A stretch of DNA of 64,000 bases from Gammaproteobacteria bacterium (GCA_029862045.1 JAOTYE010000013.1:1-64000), one strand, 5' to 3'; shown: positions 53,138 to 61,910, numbered from the stretch's first letter. Notes: generated by a model not told the origin, from the letters alone. Translations and numbers: made by a program.

Positions 53138-53200
53138 GCGCGTCCGTTGACCAATTTGCGTCACTGTGCATAACGATGCACAGCTGATTCACGCAGGATC
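53138..53200. repeat. Conserved hairpin repeat, module f, overlapping the dsrN 3' end
   Basis: GGCGCGTCCGTTGACCAA starts a copy of module f. The hairpin CTGTGCA, six bases, TGCACAG is at 53164-53183, followed by CTGATTCACGCAGG. The copy runs over the last four codons and the stop of dsrN (stop at 53189-53191). No other sequence of interest lies in the 119-base gap between the 51774 gene and dsrN. Confidence 0.7.
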
Positions 53201-54589
53201 CCCGCAGACGTTCTTTGGCTTCCGCCGGACAAACTCCACGAAACGATTGACCCAGGGGTCCGCCTCTGTGTTTCGATGGTGTACAAAACCCGCGAGAAGA
53301 TTTCCAACCAGCAGGCCGTCATTATGACCATCGATACCGTTACCACGTATTACTCGATAAGCGTAATCGGGATCATCGGGCAGGTTCTCCAGGCGAGCAT
53401 AATGAAATTCGTGTGCGGGAATGCCGGCGCCTGAATCGCGGGCGCTACGGGATGCCGCGGGCCACAAACTCTTTTCTGTTTCCTCTAACATCACGTAGCC
53501 CCTGCCCTGCGGGCGATCCTCGACGATGACGTCGCCCGGAGCCGCCCCGACCATGTCGAACTTCTTACTGTCCCACTGGATGCTGCGCGCCAGATACATC
53601 AGACCCCCGCACTCCGCGTACGCGGGCATGCCGGCCGCCAGAGCCTGCCGGATCTCTGTAAGCAAATTTTGATTTGCAGACAACGCCGCCAGGTGAGTCT
53701 CCGGAAAACCACCACCAATAAACAGCCCTTCTGCCTTGGGCAGTTGCAGGTCGCTGAGTGTGTCGAACGGAATAAGTTCGGCCCCGGCCCGGGCAAACGC
53801 CTCAAGGTCATCCTGATAGTAGAATCCGAAAGCGGCATCGCGCGCGATGGCGATACGCACATCGGCAACTGGCCGTATCGGTTCGGCGACCGCCGCCCGT
53901 GGCGTTTCGCCAATGTTGGCAATCTCGATCAGACGATCGACATCGACCCCGGCAGATACTGCATCAGCCAGCAGTGAAATCATCGAGTCTGCCTTCTTGT
54001 CTTCATTGGCCGGGACAAGACCGAGGTGGCGCTCGGGAATCTCCAGCACCTGGTCACGGCCGATCGCCCCGATTACTTCCACATCGGTATAACGCTCCAG
54101 TGCTGCGCGGAGCTTACCCTCATGGCGTGTGCCGCCGACCTTGTTGAGGATCACGCCACGAACATCGACGTCCCGATCGAAGTTCAGGTAACCACTAATC
54201 AGTGCTGCGATGCCCCTCGTCATGCCAGCGGTGTCGATCACCAGCACCACTGGTGCCGATAGCATTTTCACCAGTGCTGCGTTGCTGTCCGCACCTTCGA
54301 CGTCAAGGCCATCGAAGAGTCCTTTGTTGCCCTCGATCAGGCTGATATCGGCCCCGGCCGATCTGCTGGTGAAACTGGCGAGAATCTCCGCATCGGACAT
54401 CGTAAAGAAGTCGAGGTTGTAGCAGGCCCTGCCGGCGGCGCGAGCCAGCCACAGAGGATCGATGTAGTCCGGGCCTTTTTTGAAAGGCTGTACCGCCAGA
54501 CCCCGTCTTAGCATTGCGGCCGCAAGTCCGATCGAAACCGACGTCTTGCCGGAGGACTTATGCGCGGCTGCTATGAAAAAGTGTGCCAA
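53189..54589 (-). CDS. dsrN: DsrN, siroheme amidase (CbiA-like glutamine amidotransferase)
   Basis: 466 residues, close to the known DsrN length. The N-terminal ATPase domain has the P-loop-like AAHKSSGKTSVSIGL and FKKGPDYIDP, followed by SLIEGNKGLFDG. The C-terminal triad-type glutaminase domain has the nucleophile cysteine in PAYAECGGLMYL and ends with FHYARLE and a histidine. In Allochromatium it converts siroheme to siroheme amide for DsrAB. It is the last gene of the dsr operon here. DsrJ precedes it directly, so the usual dsrO and dsrP are absent. The last residues coincide with a conserved repeat, and dsrR and dsrS do not follow. Confidence 0.92.
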   Translation of the reverse strand: MAHFFIAAAHKSSGKTSVSIGLAAAMLRRGLAVQPFKKGPDYIDPLWLARAAGRACYNLDFFTMSDAEILASFTSRSAGADISLIEGNKGLFDGLDVEGADSNAALVKMLSAPVVLVIDTAGMTRGIAALISGYLNFDRDVDVRGVILNKVGGTRHEGKLRAALERYTDVEVIGAIGRDQVLEIPERHLGLVPANEDKKADSMISLLADAVSAGVDVDRLIEIANIGETPRAAVAEPIRPVADVRIAIARDAAFGFYYQDDLEAFARAGAELIPFDTLSDLQLPKAEGLFIGGGFPETHLAALSANQNLLTEIRQALAAGMPAYAECGGLMYLARSIQWDSKKFDMVGAAPGDVIVEDRPQGRGYVMLEETEKSLWPAASRSARDSGAGIPAHEFHYARLENLPDDPDYAYRVIRGNGIDGHNDGLLVGNLLAGFVHHRNTEADPWVNRFVEFVRRKPKNVCGDPA

Positions 54590-54595
54590 TACAGC

Positions 54596-55039
54596 TTACG
54601 TCGGTTCGCGCGGCCGCTTCATTGCCGACCGGCGTGGACGCGATTTATGGCAATCGAAACAATCGATCTTCACCGCAGCGTAATCGTGACACGAGCGGCA
54701 AAAATGTTCCGGGCTGTCCGCGGTCAGCGGCCTCGCATCCGGCCCCATAACCGCATGACAGGCTACGCAATCTTTGATGCTGTGCCCCTCGCTGCGTATA
54801 TCTTTCAAATCGGGTTCGTCATGCTGATGCTTTAGTACCGTCATATGGTTACGGCGCATGAACTCCGTATCGTAAACACAGCTGTCGCCTTGTCCCCTGG
54901 GAATGACAGGCATTGGCACACCTTTAGCCACGCCCTCGTCTTCCGCCGCTTCAAGCACGTCGTTCACGCCGGCCAGAGCAACCACCAATAGAACCAGAAC
55001 AAGTGCGACCGCTGCAATGGAGCTGTGGCGCACGGCCAT
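54596..55039 (-). CDS. dsrJ: DsrJ, periplasmic triheme cytochrome c
   Basis: 147 residues with an uncleaved-type signal anchor (AAVALVLVLLVVALAGV). Three CxxCH heme sites are visible: CVACH, CRSCH and CFDCH, in the second half. Possible distal ligands include C53 (GQGDSCVYD) and nearby histidines and methionines, as in the DsrJ heme with unusual ligation. In the canonical DsrMKJOP complex it works with the periplasmic iron-sulfur protein DsrO and the membrane protein DsrP. Neither is encoded next to it. It follows dsrL by only four bases and precedes dsrN by six. Partner complex therefore uncertain. Confidence 0.9.
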   Translation of the reverse strand: MAVRHSSIAAVALVLVLLVVALAGVNDVLEAAEDEGVAKGVPMPVIPRGQGDSCVYDTEFMRRNHMTVLKHQHDEPDLKDIRSEGHSIKDCVACHAVMGPDARPLTADSPEHFCRSCHDYAAVKIDCFDCHKSRPRRSAMKRPREPT

Positions 55040-55042
55040 GAT

Positions 55043-56971
55043 TTACTCTCCCAACCCCATCCGGATATACCCGGACGGACAGACATCTTCACAAATGTGA
55101 CAACCGATACATTTTGTGTAGTCGGTGTCGACATATTTGCCCATGGTCGATTCCGATTTCTCGACCCGGAAAATAGCGTCCTGCGGACAATAGATGACAC
55201 AGTTATCGCACTCGAAACACATGCCGCAGCTCATACAGCGGTTGGCTTCCTGCCGGGCTTCTTCCTCCGATAGACCTTGTATCCGCTCGCCGAAATAGCC
55301 CAGCACGGAGTCGGCGCCTATTTCACTTTCCTTGCGCAGGCGCCTCGCGTCGTATTTGAAATGGCCGAGAAACAACTGGTCCGACGGTACGATTTCGGCA
55401 AACGAGCGGTCCTCATAATTGTGGACTGCGAAATCGGCTTCGTCCGTTCCCCAATCCTGTACGTGTTCATATTCGCTTGGTGCGTGGTCGATTTCCCGTA
55501 ACTTCTCCAGCAGGCTGAAGTGATGCACATCGACCTTGGGTCGCCGTGACGGGTCGGCACCGGTCACGAACCTGTCAATCCCCTCTGCCGCGATCGAGGC
55601 GTGGCCGATCGCGGTCGTCAGCAGATGCGGCTTTATAATGTCACCACCGACAAACAGATCGGCGTGATCCTTGACACGATAGAATCCGTCGGCATCGATC
55701 AACCCCGAACCATTATCGAGATTCTCCAGGCCGACGAGGTCACCTTGCTGGCCTATCGCCGCGACGATCAGGTCGCACTCGATTTCTATTTCGCTCCCTT
55801 CCTTGACGACCATCTTGCCAGTGCTCCAGTCGGCCTCAATGACACGCAGGGCCCTGGCGCGGCCATCGTCACCGACCACCACCGAAACAGGAGCCAGCGA
55901 GTTGCGGATTTTCACGCCTTCCTGGGTCACATGCTCGATTTCCATCTTAGTGGCCGGCATTTTGTCGAGAGGCCGCCGGTAAACGATAGTCACCTCGGCA
56001 CCCTGGCGCTTGGCGACGGTCGCCACATCGTGCACCGTTTGGCCAAGAATGACGCTTTCCGGCCTGTCGTGTTCACGTTTGTGCTGGATATGCCCCAGGC
56101 GCCTGGCAACTGCGGCAACGTCCATTGCCGTATCGCCACCACCGATGACCAGCACGCGCTGGGCAGAGTGCTTTAAGCGCCCGTCATTGAATGCCTCCAG
56201 AAAGGCGATGCCGCTGATGCAGTTTGGCACGTCCCCGCCCGGCACCGGCAAGGCCGCACCGGACTGGGCGCCAACACCAATGAATACGGCATCGAATTCC
56301 GTCTGCAGGTCCTCTAGTGAAATGTCGACGCCGACTTTCGAATTCTTGCGGACTTCGACGCCGAGATCGAGAATGCGTTGGATTTCGCCATCGAGGACTT
56401 CGCGCGGCACCCGATATCCGGGAATGCCGTAACGCGTCATGCCGCCCAATTCGTCGTGAGCCTCAAAAACCGTGCAGGCATGTCCCTTGCGGCGTAACTG
56501 ATAGGCGCAGGCGAGGCCGGCCACCCCACCGCCGATAATCGCGACCTTCTTCCCGGTATCTTTCCCTGCCGGTCGAAGCTGCAATCGATGTTCGAGAGCA
56601 TAGTCGCCGATGAACTGCTCAACCGAATTAATGCCAACATGATCCTCGACCTCATTTCGGTTGCAACCGTCTTCACACGGCGCCGGGCATACCCTGCCCA
56701 TAATGGCTGGAAACGGGTTGGCATCGGTGACGCGGCTGAACGCGTACTCCTGCCAGGGCATATCTCCTGGAGCCTTTTCTATGCCTCGCGCAATATTCAA
56801 CCAGCCACGGATGTCCTCACCCGAAGGGCAACTCCCCTGGCATGGCGGCGCACGGTGAACGTATGTCGGACACTTGAACGATGCATCGGCCGTGAAAATT
56901 TGTTCCTGCCAGGGTCGATGTGCGTTGTCGCCATCTTTGTAGCGACGTCTGGTGAGAAGTTTCTCGTTCAT
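55043..56971 (-). CDS. dsrL: DsrL, NAD(P)H:acceptor iron-sulfur flavoprotein
   Basis: 642 residues. The N-terminal cysteine-rich region (PPCQGSCPSGEDIRGW, VCPAPCEDGCNR) is a GltD-like [4Fe-4S] domain. Two Rossmann motifs follow: VAIIGGGVAGLACAYQLRRK for FAD, and VLVIGGGDTAMDVAAVARRL for NAD(P). The C-terminal ferredoxin region has two clusters, CMSCGMCFECDNCVIYCP and CIGCHICEDVCPSG. In sulfur oxidisers DsrL receives electrons from DsrAB and reduces NAD(P). It is essential there for sulfur globule oxidation. The gene lies between dsrK and dsrJ as in known operons. Confidence 0.93.
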   Translation of the reverse strand: MNEKLLTRRRYKDGDNAHRPWQEQIFTADASFKCPTYVHRAPPCQGSCPSGEDIRGWLNIARGIEKAPGDMPWQEYAFSRVTDANPFPAIMGRVCPAPCEDGCNRNEVEDHVGINSVEQFIGDYALEHRLQLRPAGKDTGKKVAIIGGGVAGLACAYQLRRKGHACTVFEAHDELGGMTRYGIPGYRVPREVLDGEIQRILDLGVEVRKNSKVGVDISLEDLQTEFDAVFIGVGAQSGAALPVPGGDVPNCISGIAFLEAFNDGRLKHSAQRVLVIGGGDTAMDVAAVARRLGHIQHKREHDRPESVILGQTVHDVATVAKRQGAEVTIVYRRPLDKMPATKMEIEHVTQEGVKIRNSLAPVSVVVGDDGRARALRVIEADWSTGKMVVKEGSEIEIECDLIVAAIGQQGDLVGLENLDNGSGLIDADGFYRVKDHADLFVGGDIIKPHLLTTAIGHASIAAEGIDRFVTGADPSRRPKVDVHHFSLLEKLREIDHAPSEYEHVQDWGTDEADFAVHNYEDRSFAEIVPSDQLFLGHFKYDARRLRKESEIGADSVLGYFGERIQGLSEEEARQEANRCMSCGMCFECDNCVIYCPQDAIFRVEKSESTMGKYVDTDYTKCIGCHICEDVCPSGYIRMGLGE

Positions 56972-57006
56972 ACTCTACTCACTCTTTCGGTTTTTTCGCC
57001 GTCGTA

Positions 57007-58512
57007 CTAGTCGGCATGATCGATCGTCTGGCCGTCAAGCACGATGGCATTCGAAACCAGCTGATGTACGCTGACGACGGCGTCCATATCGAATCCATAG
57101 GTGGGCATGACCTTCCCAAATTGCGACTTGCAGATGGCGCAGATCGCCGCCATGTGCGTGACACCATGTTCTTCTACGACTTCCTGCAGTGCCCGCATGC
57201 GTGGTGCCGCTCCCTTGGTCCTGATTTCCAACAGGTCATCTGTCAGCAGCCCGCCGCCTCCACCGCAGCAAAAGGTCTTTTCGTTGATCGTGTCGGCGGC
57301 CATGTCAACGAAGTTGTTGCAGCAGGCCCTGATGATCGCTCGCGGAATCTCGAACTGCCCGCCGGGCCTGTCACCCATGCGCGAGCCGCGTGCGACATTG
57401 CACGAATCATGATAGGTCAGCGTCATGTGATCGTTGGCAGCCTTGTCCAGCGTCAACTCGCCTTTTTCGATCAGGTCGTAGGTAAATTCACAAATGTGTT
57501 GTGGAATCGGGTAATCGGGATCCAGAAAATCGAACGGCCCGGCCAGTGTGTTGAGGAAGCTGTAGGCGACTCGCCACGCATGCCCGCACTCGCCGAAAAC
57601 AATGCGCTTGACGCCCAGATCCTCGGCCGCTTTCCTGATGCGCTCCGCGACCAGCTTCATTTGCTCGTAAGAGCCAATGAACAGCCCAAAGTTCGCGGCT
57701 TCGGAGGCATATGAACTGACTGTCCAGCTGACTCCCGCCTGATGAAACACCTTGGCGTACCCGATCAGACCATCGACGTGCGGCTCCGCAAAAAAGTCGG
57801 CACTGGGGGTCACGAGCAGGATATCTGCGCCTTCCACATTGACCGGCAACCTTACCTTCACGCCGGTTTCTTCCTCGATGTCCTCTTCCAGGCCTTCCAG
57901 CGTATTGATCAGTGCCGCCTCAGGTAGCCCGAGGTTGTTGCCGATCTGGTGAACCTTGCCAATGATTTCGTTGCAGTATTTCTGACCCTTGCCGATGTGA
58001 TCCATGATCTCGCGTGCGGCCATTGATATTTCGGCGGTGTCGATGCCGTAGGGACAATAAACAGAGCATCGCCGGCACTGTGAACATTGGTGGAAATAGG
58101 TGTACCAGTCATCAAGCAACTCTTCGGTCAGATCCTCGGCGCCGACCAGCCATGGCACGAGTTTGCCAGCCCATGTGAAGTTGCGACGATAGACCTTGCG
58201 CATAAGATCCTGACGCGCGACCGGCATGTTTTTTGGATCACCGCTACCGAGAAAATAATGGCACTTATCGGTGCACGCGCCACACTTCACGCAGCTGTCC
58301 ATGTAAACCTGCAGCGCCCGTGACTTGCCGAGCAATTCGGAAAACTTGTCGATCGCTTTCGTTTGCCAATCGTCGACCAGTTCTCCCGGGAAACCGAGCG
58401 CTTGCTGGTGCGCCGGGGCTGCCGCATACGGCGATAAGTGTTCCATCGCTCCTCTCTTGAGCGTCGGAATCTCGATTGGCACGGTGATCGAAGGTGTGTC
58501 GTAGTCAGCCAT
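57007..58512 (-). CDS. dsrK: DsrK, HdrD-like iron-sulfur subunit of the Dsr membrane complex
   Basis: 501 residues. An N-terminal ferredoxin-like part has CVKCGACTDKCHYFLG and CSQCRRCSVYCPYG. The C-terminal part has the CCG-type catalytic features of heterodisulfide reductases: HDSCNVARG, and CCGGGGGLL near residue 430, with CAICKSQ following. It is cytoplasmic and binds the DsrM membrane subunit. It is thought to reduce or oxidise the DsrC trisulfide/disulfide and pass electrons to the quinone pool. It starts three bases after the dsrM stop. The repertoire is as expected for DsrMK. Confidence 0.93.
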   Translation of the reverse strand: MADYDTPSITVPIEIPTLKRGAMEHLSPYAAAPAHQQALGFPGELVDDWQTKAIDKFSELLGKSRALQVYMDSCVKCGACTDKCHYFLGSGDPKNMPVARQDLMRKVYRRNFTWAGKLVPWLVGAEDLTEELLDDWYTYFHQCSQCRRCSVYCPYGIDTAEISMAAREIMDHIGKGQKYCNEIIGKVHQIGNNLGLPEAALINTLEGLEEDIEEETGVKVRLPVNVEGADILLVTPSADFFAEPHVDGLIGYAKVFHQAGVSWTVSSYASEAANFGLFIGSYEQMKLVAERIRKAAEDLGVKRIVFGECGHAWRVAYSFLNTLAGPFDFLDPDYPIPQHICEFTYDLIEKGELTLDKAANDHMTLTYHDSCNVARGSRMGDRPGGQFEIPRAIIRACCNNFVDMAADTINEKTFCCGGGGGLLTDDLLEIRTKGAAPRMRALQEVVEEHGVTHMAAICAICKSQFGKVMPTYGFDMDAVVSVHQLVSNAIVLDGQTIDHAD

Positions 58513-58515
58513 CGG

Positions 58516-59265
58516 CTATTCGCCTCCAGCCTTTTGCCGACCGGCGTCCAATGCTGCGGCCCACGGCGCAAGGTGTCTTTTCTCGCGGGGGTTATCAGCC
58601 TGGTTGCGGCCGGGACTAAAAAACACGCCGGGGGCATGAAGCAACTTCGAAAACGGGAAGATGATCATTAATGCCAACACCAATCCCAGGTGGATCAGCA
58701 ACACCGGGTCGGCGGGAATCGGTTGCCAGTCGAAATAGATCAGGCCCAGGACAAATACCTTTAATGAAATGATGTCCGTGTGCACCACGTACTTCATCAT
58801 CAACCCGGTTGCGACGATCCCGATCAGCAGCAGCAACATGAGATGGTCGGATGGTCCGGAAATATAACGTATGCGTTCGACCGCGAAACGCCGCACCCAG
58901 AGTGCGGCCAGCCCGGCAAGCATCGCGAACCCGGCATACAGCCCATAAGGCTGGACCCACGTCACCCAAAACCAGACCGGCTCGGTGAAATAGCGCAGAT
59001 GACGCAGCACCACCAGCAACAATGCAGCGTGGAACATCCAGCCGAACAGCCAGGTCCATTTGTTGGCCTTGAACAGACTCTCGAAGAAGACGACCTCCTT
59101 CGCCATGCGCATGACCACGCCCGATCGTGTCACGGGGGCCGGCGTCGTCGGGATTTTCAATGGGGCAGGCGTTCTGGCATAGAGCCGGATTCTGTACAGC
59201 AGGCCAATAACGAGAACCGCCGTAGCGAAGTAAGCCAGTACTGCATAGATGGTGCCAAGTACCAA
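58516..59265 (-). CDS. dsrM: DsrM, NarI-like heme b membrane subunit
   Basis: 249 residues with five hydrophobic segments and no signal peptide. The start is TTG; no ATG in this frame suits the length. Candidate heme b ligands are histidines in the second and last helices (GWMFHAALLLVVLRHLRYF, VLLIHLGLVLALMIIFPF, then KLLHAPG). The family links cytoplasmic DsrK to quinone in the inner membrane. It begins 15 bases after dsrC and ends three bases before dsrK, within a tightly packed operon. With DsrK alone it can form the minimal complex, which matters because dsrO and dsrP are missing. Confidence 0.9.
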   Translation of the reverse strand: MVLGTIYAVLAYFATAVLVIGLLYRIRLYARTPAPLKIPTTPAPVTRSGVVMRMAKEVVFFESLFKANKWTWLFGWMFHAALLLVVLRHLRYFTEPVWFWVTWVQPYGLYAGFAMLAGLAALWVRRFAVERIRYISGPSDHLMLLLLIGIVATGLMMKYVVHTDIISLKVFVLGLIYFDWQPIPADPVLLIHLGLVLALMIIFPFSKLLHAPGVFFSPGRNQADNPREKRHLAPWAAALDAGRQKAGGE

Positions 59266-59280
59266 GTTCTTAACCTGTCA

Positions 59281-59613
59281 TTAAATGCAACCCGTCGGTT
59301 TAGGCAAACCGGCAATTTTGCAGGCCTGCTTGGCCGGTCCATAAGGAAACAACTCATAGAGATATTTGCTGTTCCCCTTATCCGCCCCCAGTGATTTTTT
59401 GATCGCCTTGGTCAAAACCCGGACTGCCGGGGCGATCTGGTATTCCTCATAGTAATTCCGCAGGAAGTTCACAACCTCCCAGTGGTCATCGCCCATCTCG
59501 ATATCTTCTTCTGTTGCAATCTGGATCGCTAATTCCTGGCTCCAAAGGCTGATATCAGTGATATAGCCTTCCTCGTCAGTTTCGATAGTTGCACCGTCGC
59601 ATTCATAAGCCAT
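59281..59613 (-). CDS. dsrC: DsrC, sulfur carrier/substrate protein
   Basis: 110 residues, typical length. The mobile C-terminal arm has both functional cysteines: C98 in KQACKIAG and C109 in PTGCI, separated by ten residues as in all functional DsrC proteins. The body (HWEVVNFLRNYYEEYQIAPA) is the family core. It carries a sulfur atom or trisulfide between DsrEFH, DsrAB and DsrMK. The gene sits between dsrH and dsrM, as in known sulfur oxidisers. Confidence 0.95.
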   Translation of the reverse strand: MAYECDGATIETDEEGYITDISLWSQELAIQIATEEDIEMGDDHWEVVNFLRNYYEEYQIAPAVRVLTKAIKKSLGADKGNSKYLYELFPYGPAKQACKIAGLPKPTGCI

Positions 59614-59686
59614 GGCTTACCTCTTACTCGTATTTGAATCCAAATCGATCACCTGGATCACGTGACACCATCGTCAGTCATTGAGC

Positions 59687-59998
59687 TCATAGCCATGACT
59701 GCGTGGCATCATGTTCCGCTACCATGTCGACGAATCCTTCATAGTCGACAACATCAATGCCCTCGATCAAAGGCGCGTCACTCAAGCCCCGTGCCGCAAC
59801 ATCAGGACCAAGAACATAAAAAGAAAAATCGCCCATCCGATCGATAATTTTTTCAGCGTGGGCGGCTTTCGCCAGCGCCGCATACACGCCGTCTTCGATC
59901 AGCAGGATCGAGCTTCCGGACTTTGCCAGGCGAAGGCAGCTATCCAGCGCATTTCTCTCGAACGGTGACTTGTTGATCAAATGCAGCATCGGACTCAA
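59687..59998 (-). CDS. dsrH: DsrH, sulfurtransferase subunit
   Basis: 103 residues of the TusB/DsrH family (LHLINKSPFERNALDSCLRLA, SILLIEDGVYAA). C21 matches the conserved cysteine near position 20. The start overlaps the dsrF stop by ATGA, so expression is coupled. With DsrE and DsrF it forms an E2F2H2 hexamer that hands sulfur to DsrC. Length slightly above TusB, normal for DsrH. Confidence 0.93.
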   Translation of the reverse strand: MSPMLHLINKSPFERNALDSCLRLAKSGSSILLIEDGVYAALAKAAHAEKIIDRMGDFSFYVLGPDVAARGLSDAPLIEGIDVVDYEGFVDMVAEHDATQSWL

Positions 59999-60393
59999 GA
60001 ACTGATTACAACGTCTTGTTGCGCCATGACGTCACGCAAATCATCTGCGGCCAGGACCTCGACGGGGATCACCAGGTCGTCAGCCGTCAGACCGCGCGCA
60101 GCGAGCGATTCTTTTTCGACATAGATTTTCTCAACATCGTAATCATCAAGCGCCCCGTAGGTCTTCGAAAAATTCTTCATGCCGATGCCTGTCGTGTCCT
60201 GGTTTTTCTTCAACTGGCATACACCATCGTCCAGGAACACTACGCTGACGTCCTGATCGAATGCCGCGGCAACCAGAACGACTTCGAGACATTCGAGTGC
60301 GTAAATCGTGCCGTATGGCGCTCTGCGGTTGACGTACATGAATCGTTTGACAACCGTGAGGGCGTTCTCGTCGAGTTCATTCATTTCGCTCAT
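59995..60393 (-). CDS. dsrF: DsrF, sulfurtransferase subunit
   Basis: 132 residues of the TusC/DsrF group. The N-terminal part KRFMYVNRRAPYGTIYALECLEVVL and the central SVVFLDDGVCQLKKNQDTT are characteristic. DsrF carries no essential catalytic cysteine in known hexamers, although C35 and C59 are present here. It starts about six bases after the dsrE stop and overlaps dsrH by four bases. Structural subunit of the DsrEFH complex. Confidence 0.93.
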   Translation of the reverse strand: MSEMNELDENALTVVKRFMYVNRRAPYGTIYALECLEVVLVAAAFDQDVSVVFLDDGVCQLKKNQDTTGIGMKNFSKTYGALDDYDVEKIYVEKESLAARGLTADDLVIPVEVLAADDLRDVMAQQDVVISS

Positions 60394-60399
60394 ACCGTT

Positions 60400-60759
60400 T
60401 CAGTCGCCGAACACGATGAGCCGGTCAGCCTGAATGCCCGCTTCAACGAGTTGACCAAGCCCGGAAATCCGAAACCCGTCTTCAAGAACCTCATCCTTGA
60501 TGCCACGACGCAGCGCGGCGGCAACGCACACCACCAGATCGATGTCGTGTTCCTTGCCCAACTTCGCCCACAAGGAAACCAGGTTACGATCATCGGTCTG
60601 AGGCTCTGACAGCTTGTTGGAGTTGTACACTCCATCGTTGTAGAAGAACACGCGATAGATTTCATGCCCCTTGGCGAGCGCGGCCGCGGTAAAGCGATAT
60701 GCACTATCCGAGGCCTGGTGCGTAAACGGGCCTTCGTTAATCAGGATTCCGAACTTCAT
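60400..60759 (-). CDS. dsrE: DsrE, sulfur-binding sulfurtransferase subunit
   Basis: 119 residues. The essential cysteine is at position 78 in DLVVCVAAALRRG, exactly where it sits in Allochromatium DsrE. The family core is complete (GHEIYRVFFYNDGVYNSN). The start shares one base with the dsrB stop, so the genes are coupled. It is slightly shorter than the about 130 residues of well-studied DsrE because the C-terminus ends early at FGD. Part of the DsrEFH hexamer. Confidence 0.93.
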   Translation of the reverse strand: MKFGILINEGPFTHQASDSAYRFTAAALAKGHEIYRVFFYNDGVYNSNKLSEPQTDDRNLVSLWAKLGKEHDIDLVVCVAAALRRGIKDEVLEDGFRISGLGQLVEAGIQADRLIVFGD

Positions 60760-61838
60760 TAGAAATGCATATGGGTCGATGCGTTCAGGCTACTGCGCGC
60801 ACCGCGCCAATCGTCAATGTGGTGCCTGGTGAAGGCCAGCCCGGTCATCTCGAAAAAGCGCGGCCAGCCGATTCGATCAATCCACTCACCCACGCGCTCC
60901 CAGGCGTGCGCATCCTCCTTGTAAGCATAAAGAATCGTCTTAACGATCTCTGCCACTTCGGGCCAACGCGGCGGGTTGTTCGGCAGTCCTGCGGCAACCA
61001 GCTTGTGAAAGGTCGGCTTCGAGCGCGCATTGGAATGTTTACCACCGACCCAGATCGCCAGCTTGGTTGAATCCGGCCCGTTAATCTGCATCGGCGGGCA
61101 GGGTGGGTAACATGCACCGCAGCAAATGCATTTTTTCTCGTCGACCTCGAGGGACGGCTTGCCATTGACCATCGCCGGGCGGATCGCCGCCACCGGGCAG
61201 CGTGCCACGACCGCCGGGCGCTCGCAGACATTGGCAACAAGATCGTGGTTGATCTTGGGTGGTTTCGTGTACTGCACGTTGATTGCAATATCGCCCTGGC
61301 CACCGCAATTGATCTGGCAGCACGAGGTTGTGATGCGTACCCGGTTTGGCATTTCTTCGTGCGTGAATTCGTGGTGCAATTCATCCATCAACGCTTTGAC
61401 GACACCAGATGCATCAGTGCCGGGGATGTCACAGTGCAGCCACCCCTGGGTATGGGAAATCATCGATATTGAGTTACCGGTGCCTCCGACCGGATAGCCC
61501 GCCCCGTTCAGTCGTTCGATTAGTGGTCCCGTCTTGTCCTGGGAAGTCACCATGAACTCTGCATTGCTGCGGGTTGTAAAGCGCAAGTGGCCATCGGCGA
61601 ATTCATCCGCAATGTCACACAGTTCGCGGATCGTATGCACATCCATCTGGCGCTGTGTCCCGGCACGCACGGTCCATACTTCATCACCGCTCTTGGCGAC
61701 ATGGTGCAAGACACCCGGGCGTAGCCGATCGTGCCAGCTCCATTGCCCATAGTTTTTCTTCAGCAGCGGGTGCATTTGCGGGAACGGATCCATGACCCCG
61801 GATTCGTCCGCTCTACGAGGTTTTTCCGCCCCTTTCAT
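60759..61838 (-). CDS. dsrB: DsrB, reverse dissimilatory sulfite reductase beta subunit
   Basis: 359 residues, as expected, from an ATG with GGAG upstream. The siroheme/[4Fe-4S] part includes SNAEFMVTSQ, ISMISHTQGWLHCDIPGTD and ITTSCCQINCGG. The ferredoxin domain has CICCGACYPPCPPM and CPVAAI. The context with dsrEFH and dsrL indicates the oxidative (reverse) type. With DsrA it forms the alpha2beta2 enzyme oxidising DsrC-bound sulfur to sulfite in the cytoplasm. It starts 72 bases after the dsrA stop. Confidence 0.96.
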   Translation of the reverse strand: MKGAEKPRRADESGVMDPFPQMHPLLKKNYGQWSWHDRLRPGVLHHVAKSGDEVWTVRAGTQRQMDVHTIRELCDIADEFADGHLRFTTRSNAEFMVTSQDKTGPLIERLNGAGYPVGGTGNSISMISHTQGWLHCDIPGTDASGVVKALMDELHHEFTHEEMPNRVRITTSCCQINCGGQGDIAINVQYTKPPKINHDLVANVCERPAVVARCPVAAIRPAMVNGKPSLEVDEKKCICCGACYPPCPPMQINGPDSTKLAIWVGGKHSNARSKPTFHKLVAAGLPNNPPRWPEVAEIVKTILYAYKEDAHAWERVGEWIDRIGWPRFFEMTGLAFTRHHIDDWRGARSSLNASTHMHF

Positions 61839-61910
61839 CGATCGCTCCTCATGTTCGCTTCTCTCTGCCGATTGTGTATTTGCATACCTTGCTACAGATA
61901 CCCCGATGGC

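Noticed and set aside
27143-53200. Integron cassette array with attC sites
   Set aside because: The repeats match tRNA-Phe pieces and a different hairpin. There are no attC core sites, and genes lie on both strands with their own upstream regions. No integrase was seen.
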